Origin: Guyanagaster necrorhizus
Taxonomy: Eukaryota; Basidiomycota; Agaricomycetes; Agaricales; Physalacriaceae
Assembly: GCF_019112545.1 (NCBI RefSeq)
Contig: NW_025064882.1
Coordinates: 448,928 to 512,927 of the forward strand
Length of the DNA: 64,000 bases
Direction: 5' to 3'
A model generated the notes under the pieces. The model searched no databases. It was not told the origin of the DNA and worked only from the letters and a program-made list of their open reading frames with translations. Shown here in pieces: positions 11,788 through 23,089 of this stretch. Each line of letters opens with the position of its first letter. Positions within the stretch are counted from its first letter, which is position 1. Both the position numbers and the translations under genes were made by a program.

Positions 11788-13512
11788 ATGTCTCCCATTT
11801 GCCGTATCGTCGAGGATGCAAAGTACCAGACCAGGGAAAAGCGGGCAGCAAGGCGGGCTAAGCAACAGCCATGGATTGTCCTCAAGCTCATGGTATTCAT
11901 CACGGCCGCTATCATGATATATGGTGCATATGTTTACATTGCGAGGTTTTGCGTTCCCGGTATACGGCGGGAGCACGCGTTCATCAGTAGAGGGGCCTCC
12001 AGTACGCCCTATTTTATATGCTATTTGATTTTTCTCAGTTTCTGCAGTCGTGATGCTGGTGGTATTCTGCCCATTGTACTTCTGGATGCTGTGGGCGTAC
12101 ATCATGGTGTGTCACGGGTGTCAATTTTTGTCGAATTTGACCATAGAGCAAGGTTGTAGGTTGTAGTTGTATCTCCAGGATATGCCCGTGATGTCAGTAC
12201 ATCTTATTACTGGGTTTCTTCGTCACTGACGGCGTCGCTGTGCTGTAGCATGTTCCAAGATCACCCCAACCACCGCCGTTGCCACAGATACCCTTTGTGC
12301 CACCCATCCGTCCCCCACCTTCGCTCACTGGACCCAATACAGACGTTGAGTCCGGAGCGATGGGCAACCCAGCCAGGATAGGAGACGGTAGCATTGGAGG
12401 CCCGTCTTACGAAGAGATGTCGATACACAATCCAAGACCTCTTCATGACAGCAACGAAACTCACGAAGGTGTAACGTATAATAACTATGCTATGAATTCC
12501 TCGCCTGTCCTGGCATCTACATCGCCACCTCCCCAAACTGACGGTAACTGGGCGGAAGATAAAGACCTCGATTTCCGGATACGAATGTCCATGATGCATA
12601 TTGAACGACGACCACCTACGAATCCAGTTCTCTTACCCGCGTATCGCTACTGTACTAGGGACGAACTGATAAAGCCATACCGAGCGCACCACTGCAGCGC
12701 TTGCGGCACCGTATGTCCTTCTCGATCACCTACTTACCACGAATTCTTACCCAAGATGAACAGTGCGTGCTCAAGTACGATCATCATTGCCCATGTACGA
12801 GTAGGTTACTTATTTTGTTAACATGCTAACTTACTGTAGGGATTGGTCAGTGCGTCGGCGCGCGAAATCACAAGTTCTTCATCAATTTCAATCAGGCTAC
12901 TGCTGTATTCACTGCATATACCTTCGCCACTCTGCTGACGTATACTATACGAGCCGCTAAAGCCCCAGGCGGCGACTTAGACGCTCAACAGATAGTTGCC
13001 ATTGCGCTGTCAGTTCCCCGTTTATTCGCGCGTGCGTGTGTTAAAGTTTATTATATAGGAGCGCTCTTTTCTTCATTTTTTCTGCAACGCTGTTTGTTAC
13101 GCACGTCCGGCTTCTGTATCTTTCACAGACTACAGTTGAAGCCATGTATGACCGAAGCATGAAGGAACGCGAAGGGCATATACTCAACGATGCTTTTGGT
13201 CTCTGCGGGTTCATGTGATATTTCCATACGTTCCGCCCGGCCGGCCTTCTAACATGTTGCCTTTATAGTGAGAAAATCCGTGTGCAACGTTTGTGGGACG
13301 CAGAGTGGGGACGGATAGGAAGAGAAGGTAACTTGTGGTGGTTAGGTTCAGGAAGAAAAGGCTGGGAAGATGTGATGGGGGATTGGTGGGTAGGATGGAT
13401 ATTCCCTGTTGGACGAGGGCTGTCGGATGGACTGAACTACACTACCAATCCCAGATTTGACGAGACAGGAAGATGGAGGAAGCGGAAAGAATGGCCTGTG
13501 GGGTTGCAATGA
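11788..13512 (+). CDS. DHHC-type protein S-palmitoyltransferase
   Basis: Integral membrane enzyme that attaches palmitate to cysteines of other proteins. The N-terminus has a basic stretch (REKRAARRAKQQ), then WIVLKLMVFITAAIMIYGAY (membrane segment 1) and, after an intron, VVMLVVFCPLYFWMLWAYIM (segment 2). A long Pro-rich loop follows. The Cys-rich domain reads PYRAHHCSACGT, then CVLKYDHHCP with the catalytic DHHC, then WIGQCVGARNHKFFINF, then two more hydrophobic segments. The C-terminal LNYTTNPRFDETGRW is the usual TTxE/NPxF-type tail. One usual zinc ligand is different: RYC is followed by T-R-D where the family normally has C-x-x-C. The ATG at 11788 is the first that fits; a short upstream exon cannot be excluded. 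Yeast Pfa3-Pfa5 are plausible relatives. Confidence 0.88.
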
Positions 13513-14453
13513 TACCGAGACGATTATCTTATTTCTAACCATGGAACATTAAAGAACTTATTGTATGTGTACAGATAGTTTCTACCAGTAAGCAAGCACC
13601 TGTGACGATATTTAATCCGAAAAACACTATAATAGCATACAGTCAGTGCCTTCTGCATGTAGTTCTCAGCCATAGTTGCATTTCAGGCTATACCTGTTCT
13701 TCGCAACGTCGCAGCCTCTAGAAAAACATCCGCTTTCTTCCAAACCGTCCAGCATGACAGATTGGGCCTATTAAGAATCCTTATGTTCGCATGACAGGCG
13801 TCTATAGAACTGCAAGCCCTCCTGTGCTTCTGCGCTAGATCACCTGTGAGAATAAGTCGACCCCAAAATCTTCTGACTTCTTTACCTCACCAGAACCAAC
13901 CAATTGATTGGACGCAGAACCGACTCACACAAGGTCTCACGTTTAGAACCGTCGGAGTGCATACATATAGACTCCGACGGGAAGTCCAGCAGCAAGGTTA
14001 ACACGTTCCTTGACTCAAAGAGACGTATAGAAACACTGCTGTGTGCTTGTCGGGATGGATTGGAAGAGACCTTAATATAGCGGCTTCTCATCTCCCATAA
14101 TGCGGAATCTACAGAAAGATTGATGAGTCCAAAGGTCGGCGAGCGCCCAGCAGGCACCTCAGGTGTTGATACCCAACGTCTTATGCAACAGATGAGTGCT
14201 TTGAATTACAAATGCAATGTGTATAGTCTTGGATAAGAGAATGTTAGACAGGGTTACAATTATGCCTTGATGCACTCACTGTAAGAGCGTGGTAATCCGC
14301 TTGTGGCTATCTATACCCAAACGTTACAATTGATTAATGACTGATGACTGAAATGTGTGATAGAGAAGGATGATACGACAAACTCCCGAGATTGAATTCG
14401 TAGCTAGATCAGTGTGACAGTCCATATCAAAGATGTGAAAGATACATTTGCGT
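13513..14453. other. Intergenic region, nothing recognised
   Basis: About 940 bp between two convergent genes. One 91-codon open frame on the minus strand (13882-14157) resembles no family I know. No repeat or RNA gene recognised. Confidence 0.45.
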
Positions 14454-15349
14454 TTAGAAGATAGCGTTGATTATTCCACTGCCAACAGCGGAACCTGGAA
14501 GGGATCAGCATCGAAGAAACGATTGTAAAATTGACAGCAGACCTGCTCCAAAACCAACACCTCCGACGGCAGAGTGCGCCAACTAGACAGCGTTCAGTAT
14601 TACCGGACCGATGAACGGAGATAGAGGACTGACAGTATTCTTCAAATCACCCCCACCGAACTTGGACTTCTTGGGCTCCTCGACGGTGACTTGAGTGGTC
14701 ACCTGAGTAGGAGCCGGCTGAGGCGGTGGCGGCTGATAGGCAGGGTACGGAGGGTTGTATTGCGAGGGAGGAGGGCCGTATCCCATGGGTGCAGGTGGTC
14801 CCAGAGGAGGCTGGTAAACCGGTGCATTGTTGTAAGACGCTGCTGGGGGAGGATTGTAAGGCGCTGCCTTCTCAACGATCGCAGTATCTGGCGGCAAGCG
14901 CTCGACATAATTCGAGGGAAATAAGCCTTCGACGCCATTGCGCCGTCCTGTCCACCAGTCAGCATTGGCTTCTGAGACTATTTCGATAATGTCGCCAGCT
15001 CGGAATGAAAGATCGTTAGGGTCCTATCACGAATGAGTATTCATAAATGAAACCGTGAAAGGAGAACGAACGCAACTTGTCTGGCCTCGTTGTATCCCCA
15101 AATTGCCCTGGCCTTGGACACAGTAGTAACAGGCGGCGGATTGTACGGCTGGGGAATCGGTGGTGGTGGCGGCGACCGTACTAGCAGATTCTGGGCAGAC
15201 CTGGTAATATTGTCTACAGCTGGGTCATGAGGCAACTTCGCAATGATATCTCTGGCATCGCCGGAAGAAATCTTGTTCTGTGAGACAAGAAATTCAATGT
15301 TCTGCTTTGTCTGGGACAAAATATGAGCAAGCAAGGCAGAGGAGTCCAT
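14454..15349 (-). CDS. SH3-domain protein of the Lsb1/Pin3 type
   Basis: Likely an actin-patch adaptor: Lsb1 and Pin3 bind the WASP homologue Las17 in yeast. An N-terminal helical region of about 60 residues ([20 protein letters not shown]) leads through a Pro-rich stretch to one SH3 domain, [11 protein letters not shown] ... [14 protein letters not shown] ... [20 protein letters not shown], with the WW pair and the SNY end of the ligand groove. A Pro/Tyr-rich tail (repeats of YNPPP and PPPQP) follows. The C-terminus [18 protein letters not shown] then GSGIINAIF resembles the Gly-rich end of Lsb1/Pin3. The ATG at 15349 is chosen; an in-frame ATG five codons upstream is possible. A TATA-like tatttaaat lies about 70 bp upstream. 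The yeast Lsb1/Pin3 link to prion behaviour need not carry over. Confidence 0.85.
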
Positions 15350-15738
15350 GACGGTAAGAGACAAGGTGGTCGATGGGCCGTCGGCCGTTTATTACATAAA
15401 TCGAGGCTGCGTAATAATCTTATTTAAATAATCTACCTATTTGTGCAGACCAACCTCAACTTTTGCGCCATGGATTCCAGTCTTCAACACGATATCTTGT
15501 AGGTAAAGACCATTGCACCCGTTTTTATTTCAACCGATTGAAAGAGGGGTAGCCATCCTAACCCCAGATGTAATGCAGTTAGACTAGGGGCTCCATCCAC
15601 GAAGTTAACTGGGGAGCCCTTTGCAAGCCATCCACAAATGTCGATTTATATCTCTAATATCCCTTCGATACTGGCATATCTCCGTGGTTCAACAGAAACG
15701 GCGGACGCTATCAACTGTTATCCAATTATGACGCTCGT
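15350..15738. promoter_or_regulatory. Upstream region of the SH3 gene
   Basis: About 390 bp upstream of the SH3 gene with AT-rich TATA-like sequence near 15420-15428. Towards its right end it may include an older part of the retrotransposon relic. Confidence 0.3.
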
Positions 15739-16017
15739 GTGGATATAGGAACTATGATTATCTGGAACGCTCGGTGTGAGAGGGTCATCAAAAGGGAGGA
15801 CTCTAACTTCTCATCGGATTCAATCAAAAATTTGTGGGCAAGAAAATTAAACAAACGCCTTGAACTTGATTGCTTGATGACTCATAAACGGTTCGGAAAG
15901 AAGGCCCTTCCAAAGGACCTAGTTTTGAAAACTTCGTCGGGGTCAGTCCAGAACGAGAAAAACCTTCCACTAGACTGGACGGAAGAGAGCGGGGTTTTAG
16001 TGGGTACAATATTGTGA
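15739..16017 (+). mobile_element. Relic of a retroelement reverse transcriptase/RNase H ORF (C-terminal tail)
   Basis: A 92-codon open frame reads WNARCERVIKRED ... NLWARKLNKRLELDCLMTHK, KRFGKKALPKDLVLKT, LPLDWTEESGVLVG. From memory this matches the far C-terminal tail of reverse transcriptase ORFs that are scattered in Agaricomycete genomes (a conserved pattern of W...RCERV, RL..D, GKKAL...V..T and LP.DW....GVLVG). Nothing of the catalytic RT or RNase H domains is recognisable upstream, so this is a 5'-truncated fossil, as expected for LINE-like insertion. Judged from motif memory only; it could instead be a small orphan gene. Confidence 0.5.
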
Positions 16018-17079
16018 AGGCTACGTAAACGAGGTAAGTATAGACATAGAGGAGGAAGAAGGAGGAAGTGAGAGCCACACAATAAGTCCCAGGTCCCACA
16101 CTGTTCGTGCATAAAGCATTTCCTCGCGGTTAACGTTCACTATCTTCTAAGCGCACACTGACATGTCGGCTTGGTTTGAATCCTAGGCTCCCCAAGGCTG
16201 CATGTTGGAAGCGACTGTGTCGCCGGACCGCCTCTGCAATAGCCTCAACCCAAAAAAAAAAGGAACCGTGATATTGGCTTTGAACAATGTCTCCAATGTA
16301 TGTAACCAAGTTGGGGGGACCTAGAGGTAAATGATCTGGTCACTTGGTAAGAAAATCACTGACAGTGTCCTGCTGCGAGGGATTATGAATACGTGTAGAA
16401 TCCGGTGATGAACAAATAGCACCTCTGTGAAGAAGGAACAGTGGACGAAGAGCTTAGAACTTACCACCTCGTCGTTCCCGCCCTCGTAGGCGTTGCTGGC
16501 CTTCTTCCTTTTCCTTTATCTCCCTTGTCGGTCCTAGTGTCTCTTTCAGCGGTATCTTCTGCCTGTTTCTTCGTTCTCTTGTTTCTCGGAGGTGTCTCCC
16601 ATTAGGATAAAATGATAAGTCGGGCATGTCAGCGAGAGCACGCTTAGCAAAAAAATTCGTGGTCGTCGAGCACAATCTGATGATTGATAACGCGCTGCGA
16701 TATGCAAGGGTTATTCACCATTAGTGATTGGAGTACGCATTTCTGCCGATTGTGATACTTCTGGTCTTGAGCGCATGAGGACATGAGACGGGAATAAAGC
16801 ATCAAACCATCAGATGGATCCAGACCTTGCAGATGTACATTATTCCTACATATATATATAATCAGTTACGCGTGGATACACTCATATTTTATACAATAAG
16901 CATGGTGAATACACTTTACGGCCGTGTCAAGTTCACCCTTCCCTCTTTACGCGTTTCCACTGGTCCGACCGCCCACTTAAACTTGGAGCTGCTCGAACGT
17001 AAACGTCAGAAGCACAAATGTATAACGGTTGAACATACCAGAACCTTCATCCATCTCTCTCTTAATTCTGATCCGCGGA
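16018..17079. other. Intergenic region, nothing recognised
   Basis: About 1.06 kb between the retroelement relic and the 3' end of the next gene. Contains a short TA-rich stretch near 16851-16860. No supported gene. Confidence 0.45.
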
Positions 17080-19084
17080 TTAACAGTTGCCCCTAATCAC
17101 GCTGCTCAGGAAACTGACCGAGGAAATATATAAATGCCGACCGTAAGCTCTTCGTGGGTCTCTCGTTCTGTCATCGTTGAAGGACTGATCTACTGGTTCG
17201 CGTTTGACCGAGACCGTTGGTCTATACTCGTCACGCCGCCTATCCTTGTCATGTCGTCTCTCACCCTCTCTGCGCTGTTCATTATTTCTCCTTTGAATAT
17301 CATCAACACGGCAGTCTCGCTGGCGCTCGTATCTGTCTCCAATCAGTCTTTGGCGCTCCCAGTCTCCCCATCTTGCTGTGTCATCATCGATGCGGCGTCG
17401 CTGGTCCGTCTCCTCTCTCTTTCCGGGTAGACACGAACTTAAGAAATCATCAACTTGCGAAGTCAGAGGAGCTCGCGTCATGCTTCGCCGACCGTCGTCC
17501 GGTTCTTGCTTAACTCGCGATGGCAATGGATTCGAAGGAAGTGTTTGGCTTCGTTCCCTTTCCCGCCGGAATTCTTGTTCCTCGCAACCTACGATGAAAA
17601 TCAGTCATATGTCGTCTGTTTGAAACCAACCAGGCGAACTTCGACCTGCGCCTTTAGGCACCAACTCATTGTCTACAGCTGCACGCAAATGTAAGTCATC
17701 ACCAATAATAGCGGCAACATTAGATACGTACGTTCAAGCTTGACTTGTTGCAGAGCCTGGCTTGACTGGGCTTCACGCCGCTCCGTTTCCTCTCTTTGGA
17801 TCCTCAAGAGATCAGCCAAGATTCTCCGGCTTGCTTCCTCGTTGTCCAGTACTGTAGCTTGTCAGTTTGGCAATTTCTCAAAAAACGGGAGGCATACACC
17901 GGGATTGCTCTTCCTGCTTTGCGCACGGCAAGTCTACTCTTCTCCCAGGGACTTCTTCATAGAATGTGGTAAAAACTTTCATCGCCAATGATTAAATTGT
18001 ATATAAAAACACTTACGACCCGGGACTCCACTTTCTTGTTTGACGCGTATGGGTTCCTCGTCTTGTTGGCGCATCTCGGGTAACAGAGGTGTCTCATAAG
18101 GCTGCCATCGCTCTACGCGTCGTTTTTCCTCTAATTCACGACTACGTTCCAAATCACGGACCTCATCCATCTGCTCGTCCTCCTCTTCATAGGGATCCCT
18201 TTTGATCCTCGTCTGGGAGACATTATCCTCCTCTTTGAAGTGCATACCATTAACCGGATCCTCGAACTTGACAGGAGAGCCTTCTATTTCATGTTTGACG
18301 TGTTGCATCAGCTCGTCTTCTTCCTCGTATGGATCGCGTTTGATCCTGGGTTCCGGCGTAGGCGATGGTGAGGCCACTAGGGAAAATTGAGGAAGAGATG
18401 TTGATGTCACCACTACAGGCGCGTCATTGCAAAACGCGTTTACCGGTGCAGCTGTTCCCCACGCATCAGTAGATGGAAGTCTCAGAGACCACCTGGCCGT
18501 CCTCGACAGCGGTGCGTCAGGGAGAGGGTAGCTATCTCCGCGCCGACATACAAATTCGTCCGTCAGTGTTGGGGTATCTTGGATAAAATGGTCGAACTCT
18601 ACAGACGGAAATGTCAAGAGAAGATAGGGAAAGAAGGGCGAAAAAGCGCACTTTGATCTGGATCACCCCACGTCTTCCAGTCATATTCATATACGGACAC
18701 GACGTGGCCTTGCCAAGCATCAATGGCCCTTGGACACCGAAAGAAACGAGATGCATGATGTGCGCCCAGCAGGCGGCGACCAAGCTCAGTCAACTGTCTG
18801 TCGTTGGTACCAGGGATGATGGTGGTGAGCGCATTACCGCCAAATGGCATGTCTACAAGGACCTGCTCCCGGCCTCCCTCCGACGTTCTCCACATTCCAG
18901 TAGGCGAGATCCCGCAGGCACATTCTACCCAGCTTGCCAGGTTGTTATGGAAGCCCCGCCATTGTTGCGGGCTACATCGGGTGAAGCCTCCCGTAGGAAC
19001 ACCCCAGGGATTGACAATGATGAGGGCGTGTCGATCCGTAGGCACGGGGTATTCCTTCAGTTTTTTGAGACTCTTCTTGGCCAT
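17080..19084 (-). CDS. Unrecognised protein rich in SUMO-consensus (psi-K-x-E/D) motifs
   Basis: I do not recognise this gene. The first exon (19084-18614) encodes MAKKSLKKLKEYPVPTDRHA and a roughly 150-residue region with NPWGVPTGGF, SWVECACG and YDWKTWGDPDQ that looks like a folded, possibly fungal-specific domain. After it comes a low-complexity, highly charged region with a tandem-like repeat RIKRDPYEEEDE (18347-18309 and 18209-18168) and motifs VKHE, VKFE, two VKQE and VKRE, many Arg/Glu helices (LEEKRRVERW, RRILADLLRIQREETERRE) and Asp/Arg-rich blocks. These psi-K-x-E/D sites, several followed by acidic residues, suggest a heavily sumoylated nuclear protein, which is inference. Exons between about 17530 and 17980 and the stop at 17080 are approximate. 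The 19084 ATG opens a long conserved-looking frame. Confidence 0.6.
18168..18347 (-). repeat. Two-copy protein repeat RIKRDPYEEEDE inside the SUMO-motif protein
   Basis: Twelve identical residues occur twice about 45 codons apart, each followed by two residues (LM or QM). Both start with an I-K-R-D site followed by an acidic run, the pattern of negatively charged residue-dependent sumoylation motifs. Confidence 0.75.
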
Positions 19085-19479
19085 GTTTGGAGAAGTCTAA
19101 TTCATGAAGAAAAGGGTATTGAATGAAGGGTATCGAAATGTAAGGGTATGAAGATGGTGGTGGTATGCTGCACGATGCAATCCCTTTAATCCGGCCCTCA
19201 AGTGACAGTGATCGTAATCGCGTCACGCCTTTTCTGTCTCTCTCTGGCGAACATCCATCATCTGGATACCCCCCCTCGGTAAGCAGACGCAATTTCTCTC
19301 TTGATGCCCAGCTAATGGTGTTGCATGATACCAGACCGACTAGGTCGTTGTATGCAGGACCAGACGTGGTCTGTGCTCAGTCATCGTGCAGCCCAAACAC
19401 TGATGACATGATTACCAGAATGTGTGAACGTGCTCCTCTCTGCTGTCCCAAGTACTAATGTACTCTGTCAGACTGATGT

Positions 19480-22400
19480 ATTCTCGGTGATGGAATGTGC
19501 TCAGCTCAGACAAAAGCTGTGTACACATACAGTCCCTTTGTGAGTGCCTTCTCCCCACGAAGAGGTCCGTGCTGACAACATGACTTGCAGGGTATACACA
19601 TCAATGGGGAAGTAACGACTTCATGGGTATTACCACTGTTGTCGTCAGAGGCCCTGTGAACCATGAAGGTGCCGCATTTTATTCTTTGGTCTCTCGCATC
19701 CGAATCTCACTGCTGGTCTGCTCACAGGATCATTGAGCCATTGCATGAGCCTGCTCTTGTAAGTACTTGTCACCGGTCAAAGTATTCAATTTGATCATTG
19801 TTATTCCAGAACATTGCGTTAATAGCAGCGGCTTGTGAGTAATAAATCAATTACCCCAGATCATCATGGCTATATTTTGCCCCTCGGTGCGCATGGATTC
19901 CCCATTTTCTTTGGGTCAGCTAATGGTCTGCGGTCTTCAGATCTCAATATCTCGATTGTTGTACAAATATCTTCGACCTTACTGCATATGGAGGAGTCGT
20001 CGATTCTGAAGTTAGGATTGTACGTCTTTCTTCGTGCGTATGTATCATGTTTCTTATGTAATCCCGTACAGCGTGCTGCATCCTGTGATACTTATTCTAG
20101 TCACAATGTCCTTAATCTTTTTTGGCCGAAAGGATTGAACTCATATCAAGTCCTTAGAGTACGTCATGTTCGTTCGTTCATTCGCTACTCTACTTACTCT
20201 GGGACAATCAGGTTGCTGTGTCACCCAGAGCTCTTTCAGGGACCTCATTAACTTCGACATTCATTGTTGTGAAAACACCGATGGTGCCGTAAGTTGAGAA
20301 CCAGGATGTGAGACTTAACCAAATTCTACCCACCATCAATGTTCATCCCTTCTTCAGTTCCCGCGACCGGTCGCGGTATCATTCTGGTAAGCAAGCCTTC
20401 AACACTGCGGTGTTGTAAGTTTATGTGCGTGTTGCTGCTTTTTTGTCACTCATAATGAAGCTGATATTTGGAGGAAGCATGCCGGCGCGCACCGACCATG
20501 ATATAGTAAATCCCAGCGTCTTCATGCCGCTGTGATCAGCACGCGATGTGGGTTCCGTTCTTTTCTGTTTGGCACACAATGTTCATACTTTTCTCAGAAC
20601 ATCGCGAGTTATTGAAAATGAAGTAACCCAGGCCATCTTTGAAGCGGCATGCCCCGTTTAAAGCTATCGTCAATTTTGTAGCTACTGAGGAAATGCAGAA
20701 TATGCTTCATACAGTGGTGCGATTAAGGCAAAACTTCTTATTGGGGCCGCTTCCACCGCTCCGTGGCAGGTAAGGGAAACTTGTTGAAGAGACATTGATT
20801 CTGGAATATCTACCATCACTGGGTCCAATTCAACTTACCAGCTGCGCAACATGCCCAAGAAACTCACAATTTGTATGGGCTATGTACAGTGCGCCGGGTT
20901 CCAGTGATAAACCCGTTATGAATGGTTGTGCGGAAGGTTTCGATACCGAAACTACGTAGCCTTTACAATTTGGGTACTTGCCTCATGACCACGCTTTCTT
21001 TGGTTTGCTGAGGATGCCTGTGTTCCTGTGTCTGGCCGTCCATCAATAAGCCGCTGTTGTTGTTTGTCTCCAACTTTTGGCATCGTTTTCCCAGTCTTAG
21101 CGGCCAAATCATGTAGAGCCATGTTGCACAATTTCTGTCCGAAGTTGTTCGTGAATTCACATCAACAAACGCTACCATATGCGCTCAGAAGGTCCTCGAC
21201 CGAAGCTTGCCCTCAAGTTCCCACATTCTGGATCCTCCCACGCAAGATGCTCATCTGACTACAACGTTCATAGCAGTGGATAGGTCCCCTCGGTATGTAC
21301 ATATTCTCTGACCGTCTACCCCATACATGGAATAACAATTCTACTTCAGATCGTCGAGATCGTTGTATCGGGCCAAAGGTAAGTGGTACAGCAAATTTAT
21401 CACTATCATCATCGTTTGACTAGCGCATTATACAGTTTTGGTCTTAGGTGTCTTCCTCCGGATGACATCGAGCACCAGCTGTGGGCTTTCCATTACTTGC
21501 AGTTATCGTTCAAGACTCAGAGCACCATCAGATCGCTGGTTGCATAGGTTCCGCGTGCTTTACGTAAGTTAGTACCTCCGTCACTTGGTTCGACGATGTT
21601 CCTTACCATACAGACACGGAATTTCGACGCAACGTCGTCGACCCGCACCTGCATGCGTACGTTTTTTTACGTTTCTGTGAGTTCGTCAGTGTGAGCGCTA
21701 ATAATCACCACATATTTTCAGGTAGGTGAAGTTCTGAAAATCAAATACCACAGGCCGAAGATTTGAAGTAGCGTACTTGGCATGTATAGACAAGAAAATG
21801 TCACTGAATACTGCTTTGAGTCAATTTCGACATTCTGAAGTGATTTCTATAATGGTAAGAAATGAATATGCGTGAACTGGGATTGTGCCTCTATGAAAAG
21901 TGTCCGTGCGGCCGGTGGGCCGACCTTTTCCTTGCCTGCCCTAAAGTTGACATTGATCTACTACCGCGGACCTTTTTCTTGCTCTTCAGCAACCACAAAC
22001 GTGGAACTCCCTCGGTGCGTTCTTCTCTTTCGTTTCAATCTACTTGGTGAAAGCTGAACATCTCTCAGATCGGGGTCACACTTGATCGTTGTAGCGAACC
22101 AGCGTTTCACGGTAAGTATCTATTCTCTCATCTGTTCCTTTATCAAACCCTTTGGTAGCTAGTTAGCACCGGTTACAGCTTACGAGGCTGTCGCCGTGTG
22201 GAACACTCGGTGTGCGCCTGCTCATTTTATATCTCTCTTTCTTTACTGAGTAGTAACAGGGTTTAATTGCGACCGCGGTGTCGAACGGACATTCGTCGTC
22301 CAAAATTTGGAATACGATGGCTATAGCTCGCTTCGGTATGTTTCATTTTTCCCCTTCTGTAGCACATACCTGACTGGGTTTCAGAGGAAGGCGGTGGTTT

Positions 22401-22480
22401 ACCTCCTCGATTGCGTGTTGTGTGATTAAAAATCAATTAACCCAGGCCACCATTATATGCAGCACTTAGCCTTTGTCAAT
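19480..22480 (+). pseudogene. Unidentified spliced sequence, possibly a decayed multi-exon gene
   Basis: No long open frame, yet many textbook short introns are visible on the plus strand, for example 19539-19590, 19663-19728 and 19759-19810, which join short reading segments such as YTHQWGSNDFMGITTVVVRG, IIEPLHEPAL, NIALIAAAY and YGGVVDSEVRI. Further right, exons at 21.87-22.48 kb join as ALKLTLIYYRGPFSCSS, SGSHLIVVANQRFT, AYEAVAVWNT and FVVQNLEYDGYSSLR before a stop. I cannot assign a family, and I could not connect the segments into one uninterrupted protein, so this may be one decayed gene or two. The minus strand shows nothing better. It lies beside the damaged histidine kinase. Confidence 0.35.
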
Positions 22481-22794
22481 TGAATGCGTCTTGCTTGCCT
22501 ATCTGATGAAAGTCCACGCAAACTTCTTAGTCAAAAGGAATTGCGCGCGCGATGTCCTACAATGTCGTATAGCTGTATTTGTACATTTACAAAGGATGAT
22601 AAAATGTACACGGTACGGTACCTATGCAGTACTCTCTGAAACCAAACAAAGTTGCAAGCACAAAAATTGAAAGTATGGATCGGCGTGGCCTTCCCTCCAT
22701 GTCAATAAGCGAATGACAAGATTCAAAATATACACCAAATGTAAGCCGCCAAATAGCCTGAAACCCAGAATGAAAATGCAAACGGAACAATTAA

Positions 22795-23037
22795 TCAACG
22801 TGGTATACCCTCCATTTCAATGCTCTCAATAATCTCTGCCAACCTCCTCATGCCTGCAGTCCCATTGAGTGCAACATTGCTCAAGGTTCCCGGCAGAGCC
22901 CTTGTTGCTGCAATCTGTCTCGGACTGATAGCACCAGTAGATGGAGCGTCAGGGGCCTTCCTCACCTCAATGAAGAAATGAAACGGCACGTCTTCCTTCT
23001 TGCACAAGCACATGCCTAAATGCACCTCTTTGAGCAC
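22795..23037 (-). other. Orphan coding-like fragment left of the inversion junction
   Basis: An 80-codon frame with coding-like composition (DVPFHFFIEVRKAPDAPSTG, ISPRQIAATRALPGTLSN, GMRRLAEIIESIEMEGIPR, stop). It looks like a C-terminal exon, but nothing upstream on its strand continues it: the next sequence is the inverted histidine-kinase segment. It may be the tail of another gene cut by the rearrangement. Family unknown. Confidence 0.3.
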
Positions 23038-23089
23038 CGGGTGGGTGTCTTTGAACTATCGCACATGCCCACCTAGACCAATACTTCCA

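Noticed and set aside
16851..16860. TA-rich microsatellite
   Set aside because: Only about five TA units; too short to be meaningful.
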